Shown here piece by piece: positions 53,931 through 63,844 of a DNA stretch of 64,000 nt. The DNA lies in contig NZ_LHVH01000004.1 of assembly GCF_001269885.1 (NCBI RefSeq), positions 1 to 64,000 of the forward strand, written 5' to 3'. Below the pieces are notes generated by a model. That model did not search any database. It was not told where the DNA came from and worked only from the letters and a program-made list of their open reading frames with translations. This DNA comes from Pseudomonas kilonensis. Lineage in GTDB: Bacteria; Pseudomonadota; Gammaproteobacteria; Pseudomonadales; Pseudomonadaceae. Every line of letters begins with the position of its first letter. Positions within the stretch are counted from its first letter, which is position 1. The position numbers were made by a program, and so were the translations under genes.

Positions 53931-54151
53931 TTAGAACTGATAGCTCACCGTCACCGAGGCATCGGCCCAGCCGTAGCCGACATATAGTCGGCCCCCATCA
54001 GCACGGTGTGCTTGGTCGCGCCGGTAAAAAATTCGGCTTGCAGCATGTTGTCGACGATGAAGGAGTGGAGCCTTTCTTCGGCACCAGGGGTTTCGGCGTC
54101 CGGCAGGTGAGCTATGGTTTTGAGGTAGGCGCGTTCGATTTCTTCTCGCCA
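53931..54151 (-). pseudogene. TonB-dependent siderophore receptor remnant with internal deletion
   Basis: One minus frame (about 53990-54151) reads REEIERAYLKTIAH, then LHSFIVDNMLQAEFFTGA and TKHTVLMGADY, a central barrel part of FpvA-type receptors. The other frame (from 53931) ends YGWADASVTVSYQF with the terminal Phe of an outer-membrane barrel. The two join near GADY/LYVGYG in different frames, so most of the C-terminal barrel is lost and the upstream part, including the plug, is absent. Not functional. Confidence 0.65.
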
Positions 54152-54384
54152 CTAATGGTCGATGGTCCGCACTGTCATCAGCCGTCGGCGAATTTGCAAC
54201 CACCGTTCGCCCGCTGTGTCCTCTCGTCGGCTATTTCTTCTATTCCCTAATTATTTGTACAGGTTTGCCGACAGACTTGTACGTGTGCACCAAAGTGGAG
54301 CGAATTGATAACCGCTCGCACTGTTACATAGAACGTTGCAAACCTGGAATGCACTCCCCACTCCTTGCATAAGAAGCCTCAACA

Positions 54385-56265
54385 ATGAATCTAAAGTTCA
54401 GCCACAAAATCCTTCTTGCCGCCTCTGGTGTGGTGGTCCTGGCTTTTGCCCTGTTCACGCTCTACAACGATTATTTGCAGCGCAACACCATCGGCAGCAG
54501 CCTTGAGTCGTCCATCGAGCAATCCGGCGACCTGACGGCCAGCAGCATCCAGAACTGGATGAGTGGCCGGATACTGGTGCTGGAAAACCTGGCACAAAAC
54601 ATCGCGCACCAGGGTGCTGCTGCCGATCTGCCAGGGCTGGTCGATCAGCCAGCGCTGACGTCGAACTTCCAGTTCACTTATGTGGGCCAGGCCAACGGTG
54701 TCTTCACCCAACGTCCGGACGCCAAAATGCCTGACGGCTACGACCCGCGTCAGCGCCCTTGGTACAAACAGGCGGTGACCGCCGATAAAGCCATGCTGAC
54801 CCCGCCTTATCTGGCGGCGGTGGGTGGCCTGGTGGTGACCGTTGCCCTGCCGGTGAAGCATAAGGGCGAACTGCTCGGCGTGGTGGGCGGCGACCTGAGC
54901 CTGGAAACCCTGGTGAAAATCATCAACTCCGTGGACTTCGGTGGTATCGGCCATGCGTTCCTGGTCAGCGGCGACGGCCAGGTGATCGTCAGCCCGGATA
55001 AAGACCAGGTGATGAAGAACCTCAAGGACATCTACCCCGGTACCCCGGTGCGTATTGGCAAGGGTATCCAGGACGTTGAGCTGAACGGGCAGGACCGTAT
55101 CCTTTCGTTCACTCCAGTGACTGGCTTGCCGAACGCCGAGTGGTACATCGGCCTGTCGATCGACAAGGCCAAGGCCTACGCGCCGTTGAGCCAGTTCCGT
55201 ACGTCTGCGCTGATTGCGATGTTTGTCGCGGTGGCGGCCATTGCGTTGCTGCTGAGCCTGCTGATCCAGGTACTGATGCGTCCGTTGACCACCATGGGCC
55301 GCGCCATGCAGGACATCGCCCAGGGTGAAGGCGACCTGACCCGGCGCCTGGTGGTGCAGGGCAAGGATGAGTTTGCGGTGCTGGGTGGTTCGTTCAACCA
55401 GTTCGTGGAGCGGATTCACGCGTCGATCTCGGAAGTGTCTTCCGCCACTCGCCAGGTGCATGACCTGTCGCAGCGGGTGATGACCTCGTCCAATGCGTCG
55501 CTCGTCGGCTCGGACGAGCAGAGCGCCCGCACCAACAGCGTGGCTGCGGCCATCAACGAGTTGGGCGCCGCGACCCAGGAAATCGCCCGCAATGCCGCCG
55601 ATGCCTCGCAGCATGCCAGCGGTGCCAGCGAACAGGCCGATGACGGTCGCCAAGTGGTGGAAAAAACCATCCAGGCCATGACTGAGTTGTCGCAGAAGAT
55701 CAGCCTTTCGTGCACCCAGATCGAAACCCTGAACGCCAGCACCGACAACATCGGCCACATCCTGGACGTGATCAAGGGCATCTCCCAGCAAACCAACCTG
55801 CTGGCGCTGAACGCGGCCATCGAAGCGGCTCGTGCCGGTGAGGCCGGCCGTGGTTTTGCGGTGGTGGCCGATGAAGTGCGCAACCTGGCGCACCGCACCC
55901 AGGAGTCGGCGGAAGAAATCCACAAGATGATCACCTCGCTGCAGGTCGGCTCCCGTGAAGCGGTGACCACGATGAACGCCAGCCAGACCTCCAGCGAAGA
56001 AAGCGTGGAAGTGGCCAACCAGGCCGGCCTGCGACTGGTCAGCGTGACGCAGCGTATCGGTGAGATCGACGGCATGAACCAGTCGGTGGCCGCTGCGACC
56101 GAAGAACAGACCGCGGTGGTTGAAACCCTCAACATGGACGTCAGCCACATCAACCTGCTGAACCAGCAAAGCGTCGCCAACCTCAATGAAACCTTGAAGG
56201 ATTGCGATGCCTTGTCGCAACAGGCCAACCGGTTGAAGCAACTGGTGGACAGCTTCAAGATCTGA
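54385..56265 (+). CDS. Methyl-accepting chemotaxis protein with dCache sensor domain
   Basis: A 626-residue chemoreceptor: TM1 (about 8-28), periplasmic dCache domain (about 35-270; [12 protein letters not shown] and [19 protein letters not shown]), TM2 (about 275-297), HAMP (about 300-350) and the MCP signalling domain with hairpin tip [20 protein letters not shown] and [20 protein letters not shown]. The dCache motif RPWYK fits amino-acid or organic-acid sensing, ligand unknown. Single gene. Confidence 0.93.
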   Translation: MNLKFSHKILLAASGVVVLAFALFTLYNDYLQRNTIGSSLESSIEQSGDLTASSIQNWMSGRILVLENLAQNIAHQGAAADLPGLVDQPALTSNFQFTYVGQANGVFTQRPDAKMPDGYDPRQRPWYKQAVTADKAMLTPPYLAAVGGLVVTVALPVKHKGELLGVVGGDLSLETLVKIINSVDFGGIGHAFLVSGDGQVIVSPDKDQVMKNLKDIYPGTPVRIGKGIQDVELNGQDRILSFTPVTGLPNAEWYIGLSIDKAKAYAPLSQFRTSALIAMFVAVAAIALLLSLLIQVLMRPLTTMGRAMQDIAQGEGDLTRRLVVQGKDEFAVLGGSFNQFVERIHASISEVSSATRQVHDLSQRVMTSSNASLVGSDEQSARTNSVAAAINELGAATQEIARNAADASQHASGASEQADDGRQVVEKTIQAMTELSQKISLSCTQIETLNASTDNIGHILDVIKGISQQTNLLALNAAIEAARAGEAGRGFAVVADEVRNLAHRTQESAEEIHKMITSLQVGSREAVTTMNASQTSSEESVEVANQAGLRLVSVTQRIGEIDGMNQSVAAATEEQTAVVETLNMDVSHINLLNQQSVANLNETLKDCDALSQQANRLKQLVDSFKI

Positions 56266-56273
56266 CCCAGTCC

Positions 56274-56502
56274 CCTGTGGCGAGGGAGCTTGCTCCCGCT
56301 GGCCTGCGCAGCAGGCCCCAGCATTCGATCGTTCCCACGCTCCTGCGTGGGAATGTCGCCAGGGACGCTCCGCGTTCCGCTTCTGGAAGGTGACGCAGAG
56401 CGTCACGGGATGCATCCCCACGCAGAGCGTGGGGACGATCAGCTTCAAGCCAATCCATGGGTTGTCTGGACTGCCGCTCTCGCGAGCAAGCTCGCTCCCA
56501 CA
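56274..56502. repeat. REP cores and a second dispersed repeat between MCP and mgoD
   Basis: A CTGTGGCGAGGGAGCTTGCTC core near 56274 and CTCGCGAGCAAGCTCGCTCC near 56479 flank a different dispersed palindrome: CGTTCCCACGCTCCTGCGTG near 56331, and ACGCAGAGCGTCACGG with CCACGCAGAGCGTGGGGACG near 56393-56440. The latter is a common Pseudomonas intergenic element. Confidence 0.75.
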
Positions 56503-56514
56503 AGGGGGTGGCGC

Positions 56515-56979
56515 TTACTTGAACATCCCTTGCACATTCCCCATCGCCTCATCGGCGAAGCCCTGGAGGAAATCCCTGAAGCCCGACGGCGTGTGGGCGT
56601 CGGTGTGGTCGGCGATGATGGTCCAAGTGGCGCGGCAGCGGTTGTCCGCCAAGGGTTCGACGCGCATGGCCGCCCACAGGTTATCGATGCCCAGGGTGTT
56701 GTAGATCAGCGTCCAGGTCATGTGCATGGCCTGGTCGTCACGGCTGTTGAGCTGTTCCACCACCAGGTTCTGCCCATCGCGGAAAAATTTCTTGCGCAGG
56801 GACCTCACGCCCTCGCCGGTCATTTCGATGTGTTCCAGCGCCGGGATGAAACGGTTGAAGCCGCCAAAATCACCCACCACGTCCCAGACGCGCGCCGCGT
56901 CGGCCGCGACCTCCACCGAGGTTTCGACCTGGCAGGCTTGAGGGTTTTTGATCAGGGTGTCGGGTTGAAATGCACTCAT
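56515..56979 (-). CDS. mgoD: MgoD/PvfD, SRPBCC (START-like) protein
   Basis: A 154-residue protein of the SRPBCC superfamily (polyketide cyclase/dehydrase type): CQVETSVEVAADAARVWDVV, GDFGGFNRFIPAL, then GVRSLRKKFFRDGQNLVVE and the C-terminal helix DFLQGFADEAMGNVQGMF. It is the fourth gene of mgoBCAD, 32 bases after mgoA, the order known from P. syringae mangotoxin-regulating loci and pvf loci. It may bind or cyclise a hydrophobic intermediate. Confidence 0.88.
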   Translation of the reverse strand: MSAFQPDTLIKNPQACQVETSVEVAADAARVWDVVGDFGGFNRFIPALEHIEMTGEGVRSLRKKFFRDGQNLVVEQLNSRDDQAMHMTWTLIYNTLGIDNLWAAMRVEPLADNRCRATWTIIADHTDAHTPSGFRDFLQGFADEAMGNVQGMFK

Positions 56980-57011
56980 GGTCTTGCTCCTTGCTTTGGG
57001 TTGAGGGTGTT

Positions 57012-60000
57012 TCAGATGAAGTCGATGGCCTTGAGGTACTCGGCGCCGCGACGCAGCAAGGCCGGGGATTTTTCCGGGTAGCTGGCGCCCATCTGCCGCA
57101 CGCCGGCGCGGGCGTTGTCATGGCTGATCAGTGAGATGTCGCCGATGTCTTCTTCGAAGCCGTTGAGATAGAAACCCAGCACGCCAAACAACGCGTTGTC
57201 GGCATCGACCCGAGCCAATTGCCGTTGCCACTCGGCGACGCTGACCAGCGAAAATTCCCGGCCGCTGTCGCGGAACGACGCGACATAAGCATCCCAGCTC
57301 AAAGGCTGTGGGTTGTGCAGGTTGAACACCGCTTGCGTCGGCTGGTAACGGCTGGCGTGGAAGGCGATGAAACGGGCCAGGAAATCCACCGGCATCAGGT
57401 CGAAGTTGAGTGACAGCTCCGGCACCTGACCGAGTTGGATCGAGCCCTTGAGCATCAGCATCAAGCGATTCTTGTGGGGCTGGCAGACCCCGGTCAGGCT
57501 GTTGAAACTGATGTTGCCGGGACGGAACAGATTGACCCACACCCCGCGATCCCGGGCCCGTTGCAGGATCCGTTCACCGACCCATTTGGACAGGTTGTAG
57601 CCGTTCTTGATGTAGATCGGCGGCGTCTCGGCGGCAGGCTGTTCCAGCACCTGGCCGTCGGCGTCCAGGGCACTGGAGGCGGAAAGCGTGGAGACGAAGT
57701 TGAAGATCTTCTTGCTGCGCCCTTCACACAGGCGCAGGCATTCGAAGATCGGCTCCACGTTGTCCCGCGCCAGGGACTCGTAGTCGAGCACATGGTTGAC
57801 GTGGGCAGCGTTGTGCACCAGCGCGCCGAAGGTGAGGTCGATGCGGGCGTAGACGTCATCCGGCAAACCCAACTGCGGTTGGGTGATGTCGGCGGCGTAA
57901 ACGCTGACGCGGTCCAGGTCCAGGTGGGTCAGGTGATTGTCCTGGAGGGCCTGGGAGAAGCGCTCGGCCGCGCTGTGTTCAGCGCTCGCACGCACCAGGC
58001 ACGCGACTTCGGTGGCGCCCCAGGCCAGCAGTGCCTCGACGATGTGCACCCCGAGAAAACTGTTGGCGCCGGTCACCACCACCTTGTGCACATCGCCGCA
58101 TTGGCTGATGGGCAGCGGATCGAGGTTGAGTTCGGCCTCGGCATCGATGAAGGCCTGGGGGCTGAGGATCGATGCGCTGTTTTGATCAGGATCGTCCAGC
58201 AACTTGGCCAAGGTCATCAGCGTCGGCGCTTCGATAAAGCGGTTGATCGACAGGCTGCGACCGAACGTCTGGCGGATGCTCAACAACAGTCGCGACAACA
58301 GGATCGAATGCCCGCCGAGGTTGAAGAAGCTTTCGTCGGTGGCGATGTCCTCGACGGGCAGTTCAAGCAGTTCGGCCCACAGTTGCTGCAATTGTGTCTC
58401 CAGGGCGTTCTGTGGCTGCCGGTGCTGGCCGTCGACCTGTACCTGCACCGCCATGGCGAGCAAGGCCCGGCGATCGACCTTGCCGTTGCTGGTGTACGGC
58501 AGGCTCGGCAACTCGACGTAAGCGGCCGGGTGCATGTAGCTGGGCAAGCTGTTCTGCACATGTTCGCGCAACACCTGGAGGGCGTCACCGGAGTGCTCGG
58601 GATGAACCAGGAACGCCAGGATTCGCCGCCGCTCATCGACCCCCACTGCCACTTGGCGAAACAACTGGCTATCGCGCAGGCAGTGCTCGATTTCCTCGGG
58701 CTCGACCCGAAAACCGCGGATCTTCACCTGGTTATCGCGCCGGCCACACAATTCGATGCCGTTGTCGGTCCACTGGCCGATATCGCCCGTGCGATAGACC
58801 CGCAGCGCTTGCCCGGTGGGCAGCGCCAGGTCGAGGTAGCGCGTCGCGGTCAGCGTCGGGTCGTTCAGATAACCCAGGCCGACGCCCGGGCCGGCGATGT
58901 ACAGCTCGCCGGGGACACCTTGGGGAACCGGTTGCAACTGTTCGTCCAGGATCAGCACCCGGCCATTGGCGATGGGCACGCCGAGGTTGCGGTTGTTGTC
59001 GCCGACGCCGAACTGTCGTGTGGTCGCCAGCACCGTGGTTTCGGTGGGGCCGTAGATGTTGTGGAACCGGCATTGTGGCGCGAGCTGTTCGATCACGAAC
59101 GGCTCGCAGACGTCGCCCCCGGTGATCAGGTGCGCCAGGCCCAGCGGCGCATCCAGGGGCATGACGCTCAGCAGCGCCGGCGGCAGAAAGGCGTGGCTGA
59201 TGTGCTGCTGGTGAATCAACGCGACCAGTTGCTGCGGATCGCGGCGCTGGTCTTCGCTGGGCACCACCAGCAGGGCGCCGTGGATGAAGGTCGGGAGGAT
59301 ATCCAGCAGCGACGCATCAAAGTTGATGGTGGAAAACTGCAACGCCCGGCTGTCGCGCTGCAACCCGACGTAGTCGCCGTACCAGGCACAGAAGTGACTG
59401 AGGTTGCGGTGGCTGAGCAACACGCCCTTGGGCTGGCCGGTGGTGCCAGAGGTGTAGATCGCCACGGCCGGTGCGTCGCTGTCCACCGTGCGGCGGATCA
59501 ACGAAGCCGGGATGCCTGGCGTGGGCGCTGGCAGTTGCTGGACATTGAGCGTTGGCAATGCCAGGTCGCCCAGGTCGCTGTCGCCGTCGTGCAGCAGCAG
59601 GTCCGCCTGGGCATTTTCCAGGATGAAGCGCCGACGTTGCGCCGGGTGCTGCGGGTCCAACGGCAGGTACACCGCCCCGCAGCCCAGCACCGCCAGGATC
59701 GCCGCATACAGGTGCGCGGACTTGGGCAGGCAGACACCGATCACCTTGGGGGAGGAAGGCCTGTGGGAGGAAGGCTTGCCCCCGATGAACGATGACGCGG
59801 TTTGCTTGAGAGCGTCGGTGTCTTCATCGCGGGCAAGCCTTGCTCCCACAGGTTCTCCAGCAGCTCCTTTCTCATGTTCTGCGCGGTGCAGTATTTCCAG
59901 CATCGGTTGCTGCAACCTCAGCGCCAGGCGGCGCAAGGATTTGTAGTCGATGAGTTGTCCATCGACCCACAGGGCCGGTTGCGTCGCGTCGTCGAGCATG

Positions 60001-60551
60001 CGCTGTTCGATGCTGTGCATCACCGGCACGTTGGCGGCGGCCAGCAGCCAGGGCACCGACGGCCGATTGAGGCCGTGCTCGAACGCCAGCGGCTCCAGCG
60101 CATCGAGCCCGAGCAGGGGCTGCTCGACAGCGTCAGCGCGCACCGTCGGCCAGTGATCGAAGCAAGTGTCATCCCGGGATAACTGGCTGACCAGCCGTGC
60201 CCCGGTCTCGACCACCGTCGCCAGGGTACGCAACCGCAGGGACTGACCGTTGCCATCGCCTTGCGGCGCAATCACCTCCTGGCACAGCAGCCGCTGCGCG
60301 CCGTCGCGGAACATCACCACCGGTTGCGGCAATACTTCGCCGGGTAGCGTGCGCAGCACCACGCGCACTTGGAGGCATGAGCGGGCTTCAACGGCAGGCG
60401 GTGTCGTACCGTCGTCGATCAACAGATCGACCGCGTCGTGGTTGGCCGGCGATTGCCGATCCACGATGCCGTGGCCGTGCAGCACCAGTTCCCGGGCCAG
60501 TTCGGCCATGGCCTGGCTGGTGCCAGGCACTGCAATTTCGAGGCGTTTCAT
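57012..60551 (-). CDS. mgoA: MgoA/PvfC, NRPS-like protein (adenylation-PCP-thioester reductase)
   Basis: An 1179-residue synthetase. An N-terminal region (1 to about 175) without clear family is followed by an adenylation domain (about 180-690; AIYTSGTTGQPKG, NIYGPTETTV, YRTGDIG, NGKVDRR), a PCP (about 710-790; FNLGGHSILL with the Ser for phosphopantetheine) and a thioester reductase domain (about 815-1179; VTGANSFLGVHIVEALL and YNLSKWVGE with the Tyr/Lys pair). There is no condensation domain, so it activates, oxidises in trans and reduces one amino acid, by analogy to pvf valine. Residues 234-264 are translated from a REP doublet at 59760-59852, an unusual in-frame insert. Confidence 0.93.
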   Translation of the reverse strand: MKRLEIAVPGTSQAMAELARELVLHGHGIVDRQSPANHDAVDLLIDDGTTPPAVEARSCLQVRVVLRTLPGEVLPQPVVMFRDGAQRLLCQEVIAPQGDGNGQSLRLRTLATVVETGARLVSQLSRDDTCFDHWPTVRADAVEQPLLGLDALEPLAFEHGLNRPSVPWLLAAANVPVMHSIEQRMLDDATQPALWVDGQLIDYKSLRRLALRLQQPMLEILHRAEHEKGAAGEPVGARLARDEDTDALKQTASSFIGGKPSSHRPSSPKVIGVCLPKSAHLYAAILAVLGCGAVYLPLDPQHPAQRRRFILENAQADLLLHDGDSDLGDLALPTLNVQQLPAPTPGIPASLIRRTVDSDAPAVAIYTSGTTGQPKGVLLSHRNLSHFCAWYGDYVGLQRDSRALQFSTINFDASLLDILPTFIHGALLVVPSEDQRRDPQQLVALIHQQHISHAFLPPALLSVMPLDAPLGLAHLITGGDVCEPFVIEQLAPQCRFHNIYGPTETTVLATTRQFGVGDNNRNLGVPIANGRVLILDEQLQPVPQGVPGELYIAGPGVGLGYLNDPTLTATRYLDLALPTGQALRVYRTGDIGQWTDNGIELCGRRDNQVKIRGFRVEPEEIEHCLRDSQLFRQVAVGVDERRRILAFLVHPEHSGDALQVLREHVQNSLPSYMHPAAYVELPSLPYTSNGKVDRRALLAMAVQVQVDGQHRQPQNALETQLQQLWAELLELPVEDIATDESFFNLGGHSILLSRLLLSIRQTFGRSLSINRFIEAPTLMTLAKLLDDPDQNSASILSPQAFIDAEAELNLDPLPISQCGDVHKVVVTGANSFLGVHIVEALLAWGATEVACLVRASAEHSAAERFSQALQDNHLTHLDLDRVSVYAADITQPQLGLPDDVYARIDLTFGALVHNAAHVNHVLDYESLARDNVEPIFECLRLCEGRSKKIFNFVSTLSASSALDADGQVLEQPAAETPPIYIKNGYNLSKWVGERILQRARDRGVWVNLFRPGNISFNSLTGVCQPHKNRLMLMLKGSIQLGQVPELSLNFDLMPVDFLARFIAFHASRYQPTQAVFNLHNPQPLSWDAYVASFRDSGREFSLVSVAEWQRQLARVDADNALFGVLGFYLNGFEEDIGDISLISHDNARAGVRQMGASYPEKSPALLRRGAEYLKAIDFI
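59760..59852. repeat. REP doublet inside mgoA coding sequence
   Basis: CCTGTGGGAGGAAGGCTTGCC and its partner GGCAAGCCTTGCTCCCACAGG are matched arms around GATGAACGATGACG and CGTCGGTGTCTTCATC. The element is 93 bases, 31 codons, so the mgoA frame stays open through it. It encodes VGARLARDEDTDALKQTAS and following Ser-rich residues. Confidence 0.9.
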
Positions 60552-60561
60552 CGAAAGGTCC

Positions 60562-61494
60562 TCATGGAGTCAGGTAATCAGCGAGGGCGTCGCGTACGCA
60601 GGGGGACGCGAGCATCGAGCTGCTGCGGAAAAAGCGCGTGATGTTGCCCACCAACGGGTGAAAACGATTGATGGGGTAGGCCAGCGCACTGGCGTCTTCA
60701 CGCAGCGACTGGCGTACCGATTCGTCGACGGGCAGGTGCGCGATCAGCTCGAAATCGAACGCTTGCTGCAGGTCGCTCGTCAGGTACTGGACGATGAACC
60801 CGGGCATCAAGCGTGCAATCGCCGCGCGGTCCTCTTCGGGCGCGGTGCGCCAGTAGATCTGTACCAGTCGCGTCCAGAAACCGGAGTGCCGGCCCTCATC
60901 GAGCAAGTGATCGGCCATCAGCCCCTTGATCGAGGCCTTGACCGAGTCGTCCCGGGCGAAGGCCGCCACTTCGTTGGTCACGGTGTTCTCGGCGATGGCG
61001 ATGCAGATCAGCTCCACGGCGCTGAGCAGATGTTCCGGCGCCTGGGCCAGGGTTGCCGGTATCGCGCGGCTGAGTTCGATCTGCCCCGGCAACGCGATCG
61101 GTGCGATGCCGGTCATGTCGATGGTCTGCTGCATGAAGTCCATCGCCACCAGCGCGTGATAATCCTCGTCCACCACCACGGTCATCGCGTCGTAGCGGCA
61201 GGCGAATGGGAATTCGATGCCGAAGCGGTTCTTGGCGATGCGGCGGGCGGTGTGGTCCACCAGTTCGGTCTCGAAAATCACCACGTCGTTGATGAACTTG
61301 TAGAGGCTCTGCACCAGCACAAAGTCGCGCAATTGCGGACAGTGGCTGAGGAAGGTCTGGCTGTGCACCAGCGGCTGGCGGCTCATGGGAAAGATCAGCT
61401 TGTCGTCGTCTTCGACCCGGCGCCGTGGCCGGGTACGGATCGTCGCGCGGCTTTCCCAGGCGTCGGCGAAGGATTGGTATTCGACGGCGTTCAT
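60562..61494 (-). CDS. mgoC: MgoC/PvfB, AurF-type diiron N-oxygenase
   Basis: A 310-residue helical protein of the AurF (p-aminobenzoate N-oxygenase) family. Likely diiron ligands: [20 protein letters not shown] (ExxH), [10 protein letters not shown] and [12 protein letters not shown] (HxxxExxH). In the pvf system the orthologue N-hydroxylates the amino acid held on the synthetase. It overlaps mgoB by 4 bases and starts 11 bases before mgoA, so all are one transcript. Confidence 0.92.
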   Translation of the reverse strand: MNAVEYQSFADAWESRATIRTRPRRRVEDDDKLIFPMSRQPLVHSQTFLSHCPQLRDFVLVQSLYKFINDVVIFETELVDHTARRIAKNRFGIEFPFACRYDAMTVVVDEDYHALVAMDFMQQTIDMTGIAPIALPGQIELSRAIPATLAQAPEHLLSAVELICIAIAENTVTNEVAAFARDDSVKASIKGLMADHLLDEGRHSGFWTRLVQIYWRTAPEEDRAAIARLMPGFIVQYLTSDLQQAFDFELIAHLPVDESVRQSLREDASALAYPINRFHPLVGNITRFFRSSSMLASPCVRDALADYLTP

Positions 61495-62267
61495 GGCGTC
61501 ACCTGTGCAACCGGCTGGGCCATGCTCTGGCGCAAGCCGTCCCACAAGGCTGCGCGGCTGTGGACAGCGGCGAGCGCGGCGGCCAGTACCTCGGTTTCGC
61601 GTTGCGGGTCGCCATCGATCAGCCGGGCCAGCAACTTTTCTGCCGCCGGGCCATGGTCTTCGGAATCGACTTCGATGTGCCGCTGCAGGTAATAACGAAA
61701 GGTCGGCGCCTGGTCCAGGCCAATGCCCCAAGCATCGAGCATGCGCTGGAACATCTGCGGGATGACACTCTCGCGACCGTGCACGAAGGCGGCGGCCACG
61801 CTGTGGGCCGGGGCGTGCAGGGCGGTGTGCAAGGTCTGGCGGACGAACCGTGCCGCCGCCGGTTCGACATCGACGCTGTCCAGCGCAGTCTCGGGGCTGA
61901 CGCCTTCCTGTTGCAGGGTGATGAATTGCTCGATCGCGCGGGTATCGGCACCGATTTCCCGCATGGCGTCCAGGTACAGTTCGAAATGGCTGCAATAGCC
62001 TGCGCCGGGGCGGTCATCCGACTCTTCCCCCAGCACGATTTCATTGATCAAGCGTGCCGCGTGCGGGTCGGCCGGCGGCAGCCAGGGCAGGTGGACACAA
62101 GTGAGCTCGCGTTGCAGCCGCTTGGTCAGCGACATGAAGTCCCAGACGGCAAAGACATGGCTTTCCATAAAGCGGCGTAACAGATCGATTGATGTAATCT
62201 CGGAAAAAACAGGGTGTTGGCCAAGTTCGTGTTTTTTCAAAGATAGTTGTTCTTTGGATGGCTGCAT
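61491..62267 (-). CDS. mgoB: MgoB/PvfA, haem-oxygenase-fold diiron oxidase (DUF3050)
   Basis: A 258-residue protein of the DUF3050 haem-oxygenase-like diiron group: [51 protein letters not shown] and [19 protein letters not shown] give the E, H, D and H residues expected for a metal site. First gene of mgoBCAD; the probable promoter is the AT-rich stretch upstream (62330-62600). In related loci it works with the AurF-like enzyme. Confidence 0.92.
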   Translation of the reverse strand: MQPSKEQLSLKKHELGQHPVFSEITSIDLLRRFMESHVFAVWDFMSLTKRLQRELTCVHLPWLPPADPHAARLINEIVLGEESDDRPGAGYCSHFELYLDAMREIGADTRAIEQFITLQQEGVSPETALDSVDVEPAAARFVRQTLHTALHAPAHSVAAAFVHGRESVIPQMFQRMLDAWGIGLDQAPTFRYYLQRHIEVDSEDHGPAAEKLLARLIDGDPQRETEVLAAALAAVHSRAALWDGLRQSMAQPVAQVTP

Positions 62268-62951
62268 CGGAACGTCCTCATCAATGATGTTTTGTCCGGA
62301 AGGCTGCTCGTTATTTAATTAAGGCGAGCGGGTGCCTGAACCGGAGTCCATGAATTGCCCAAGGGGCTTAAGTATTCTCTTTTAATCGTAATTTCGGCTT
62401 TTGGTGCCAGTGTTTGCTGGGCTTGTCGCAAGTCGAAAGGGCCGCAAGTAACGCGGCGAATAAAAACTAATACACCGAGCAAGTAAGTGGCAAGTATCTT
62501 TTTTAATTATTTGAAGTTGTGTTTTTATTGGGCACAAAGAGGGCTTTTAAAACTTATTTAATAAGTTTTATTGGGGCGAAGAAGCTCCTTCCGATTTAGG
62601 GGGATCAGAATCGAATAGTTCGAGTGAATGCCTCACTCGGAGCACTTCAGGAATCGGGGAATAAGGAAGTTTTATGTTATGGGCGGGACGTCGGTCGGAC
62701 ATCCGATCATCCCGCCGGTTGGACGACGCTCCTTGCGTATTGGCTTCGATTCGTCTGGCCTCAGCCAGGCGTTGACTTCTTCAGGTCTGTTTTGAATCGA
62801 CAAGCGCAAGAGTGAGCCCAAATCGATGGCAGTGCCATTGAACTGATGGGGCGACAAGTCGCGGCCACGGCCAGGCCGCGCCGCGCAGGCGACAAGTGAG
62901 TCGGAAGGATATGTAAGAAGTTTTTACGCCGGCCGGACCGCCGAGGTGGGA
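62268..62951. other. Long AT-rich intergenic region upstream of mgoB
   Basis: 684 bases with no convincing gene. The part from 62330 to 62600 is far more AT-rich than the neighbourhood and should hold the mgo promoter; frames at 62624-62815 and on the minus strand look like chance. It lies between mgoB and the gntR-like stop. Confidence 0.6.
62548..62570. promoter_or_regulatory. 23-bp perfect palindrome upstream of mgoB
   Basis: TAAAACTTATT, a single T, then AATAAGTTTTA: 11-base arms with one central base. It lies 281 bases before the mgoB start in the AT-rich stretch. A dimeric regulator could bind it; a T tail is absent, so it is not a plain terminator. Confidence 0.55.
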
Positions 62952-63644
62952 TCAAAGCTTCGACGACTGTTCCAGATAGCGGCGCATGGTGACAGAGGCT
63001 TTTTCCAGGTGCCGTTCCAGCAATACGACGGCTTTATCGATGTCCTTGGCACGCGCGGCCTCGAGCAGCGCGCGATGATCGTCCTGGCTCAACTTGCCCA
63101 GCCCCATGGATGACAGATGAAAGCGCAGGAAGCGCTCTTCTTCATTGAGCTCGCGCTCGATCAGGTCCAGCAGCTTGCTGTTGGGTGCCTTGTGATAAAG
63201 CGACATGTGGAACAGCCGGTTGAGCTTGCCGATCTGGGCGTGTTCGGTTTCCGTTTCCAGCTGTTCGATGTACTGGGCGGCCATTGTCAGGTCGTTGTCA
63301 TCGAGCAGCGGGATGGACAGGCGCAAGGCGAACGATTCCAGGACCGAGCGCAGGGCGTAGGTTTCTACCGCATTGTTGGTGATCAACGGCGCCACTACGG
63401 CGCCCTTGTGCTGAACCACATTGAGCAGTGACTGCGCTTCGAGCTGGCGCAGTGCCTCGCGCACCGGCATGCGGCTCACGCCGAACAGGTCGGCCAGTTC
63501 CTGCTGGCGCAGGGCGGTGCCGCAAGGCAGACGTCCATCAAGGATGGCCTCGCGCAGAGACTCTTCGATAATCGAGCGTGCCTGGTCAGCCGGGATGGGC
63601 CCGTTGACCTGGATAGTGCTAAGCGGTTTGGGCTTCTGTGTCAC
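62952..63644 (-). CDS. GntR-family transcriptional regulator (FCD type)
   Basis: A 230-residue regulator: GntR HTH (about 20-85; ALRQQELADLFGVSRMPVRE and ALRQLEAQSLLNVVQHKG) and an FCD ligand domain (about 95-220; RLFHMSLYHKAPNSKLLDLI). FCD members sense small acids. It reads toward mgoB across the 684-base gap, but a direct link to mgo is not shown by the sequence. Confidence 0.9.
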   Translation of the reverse strand: MTQKPKPLSTIQVNGPIPADQARSIIEESLREAILDGRLPCGTALRQQELADLFGVSRMPVREALRQLEAQSLLNVVQHKGAVVAPLITNNAVETYALRSVLESFALRLSIPLLDDNDLTMAAQYIEQLETETEHAQIGKLNRLFHMSLYHKAPNSKLLDLIERELNEEERFLRFHLSSMGLGKLSQDDHRALLEAARAKDIDKAVVLLERHLEKASVTMRRYLEQSSKL

Positions 63645-63844
63645 GACAACACCTGACTGGTAGTAACGAAAATTGGATCCAAGCCAACGTTAGTTACAGA
63701 TTGCCAAGCCGTCAAAATCTCGCGGCCCCAGTTCCTGAACTAAAGTTTAGTCTGCTTATGGTGATTGCAACCTGCCATTGTCTTTTACCGGGCCAGGCTT
63801 CACCATCCAACGAATTTCCAACGGCCCTTTTCGGACGTATTCCC

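Noticed and set aside
57435..59795. 786-codon plus-strand frame inside mgoA
   Set aside because: Antisense of the NRPS gene; it lacks any domain, while the minus frame has all adenylation, PCP and reductase motifs.
60562..61995. Single 477-codon minus frame covering mgoC with an N-terminal extension
   Set aside because: The extension reads the mgoB region in the wrong frame. The real mgoC starts at 61494, overlapping the mgoB stop by 4 bases.
62624..62857. Short frames upstream of mgoB
   Set aside because: Unusual residues (Trp/Arg rich), no start signal and no family; likely chance frames in regulatory DNA.
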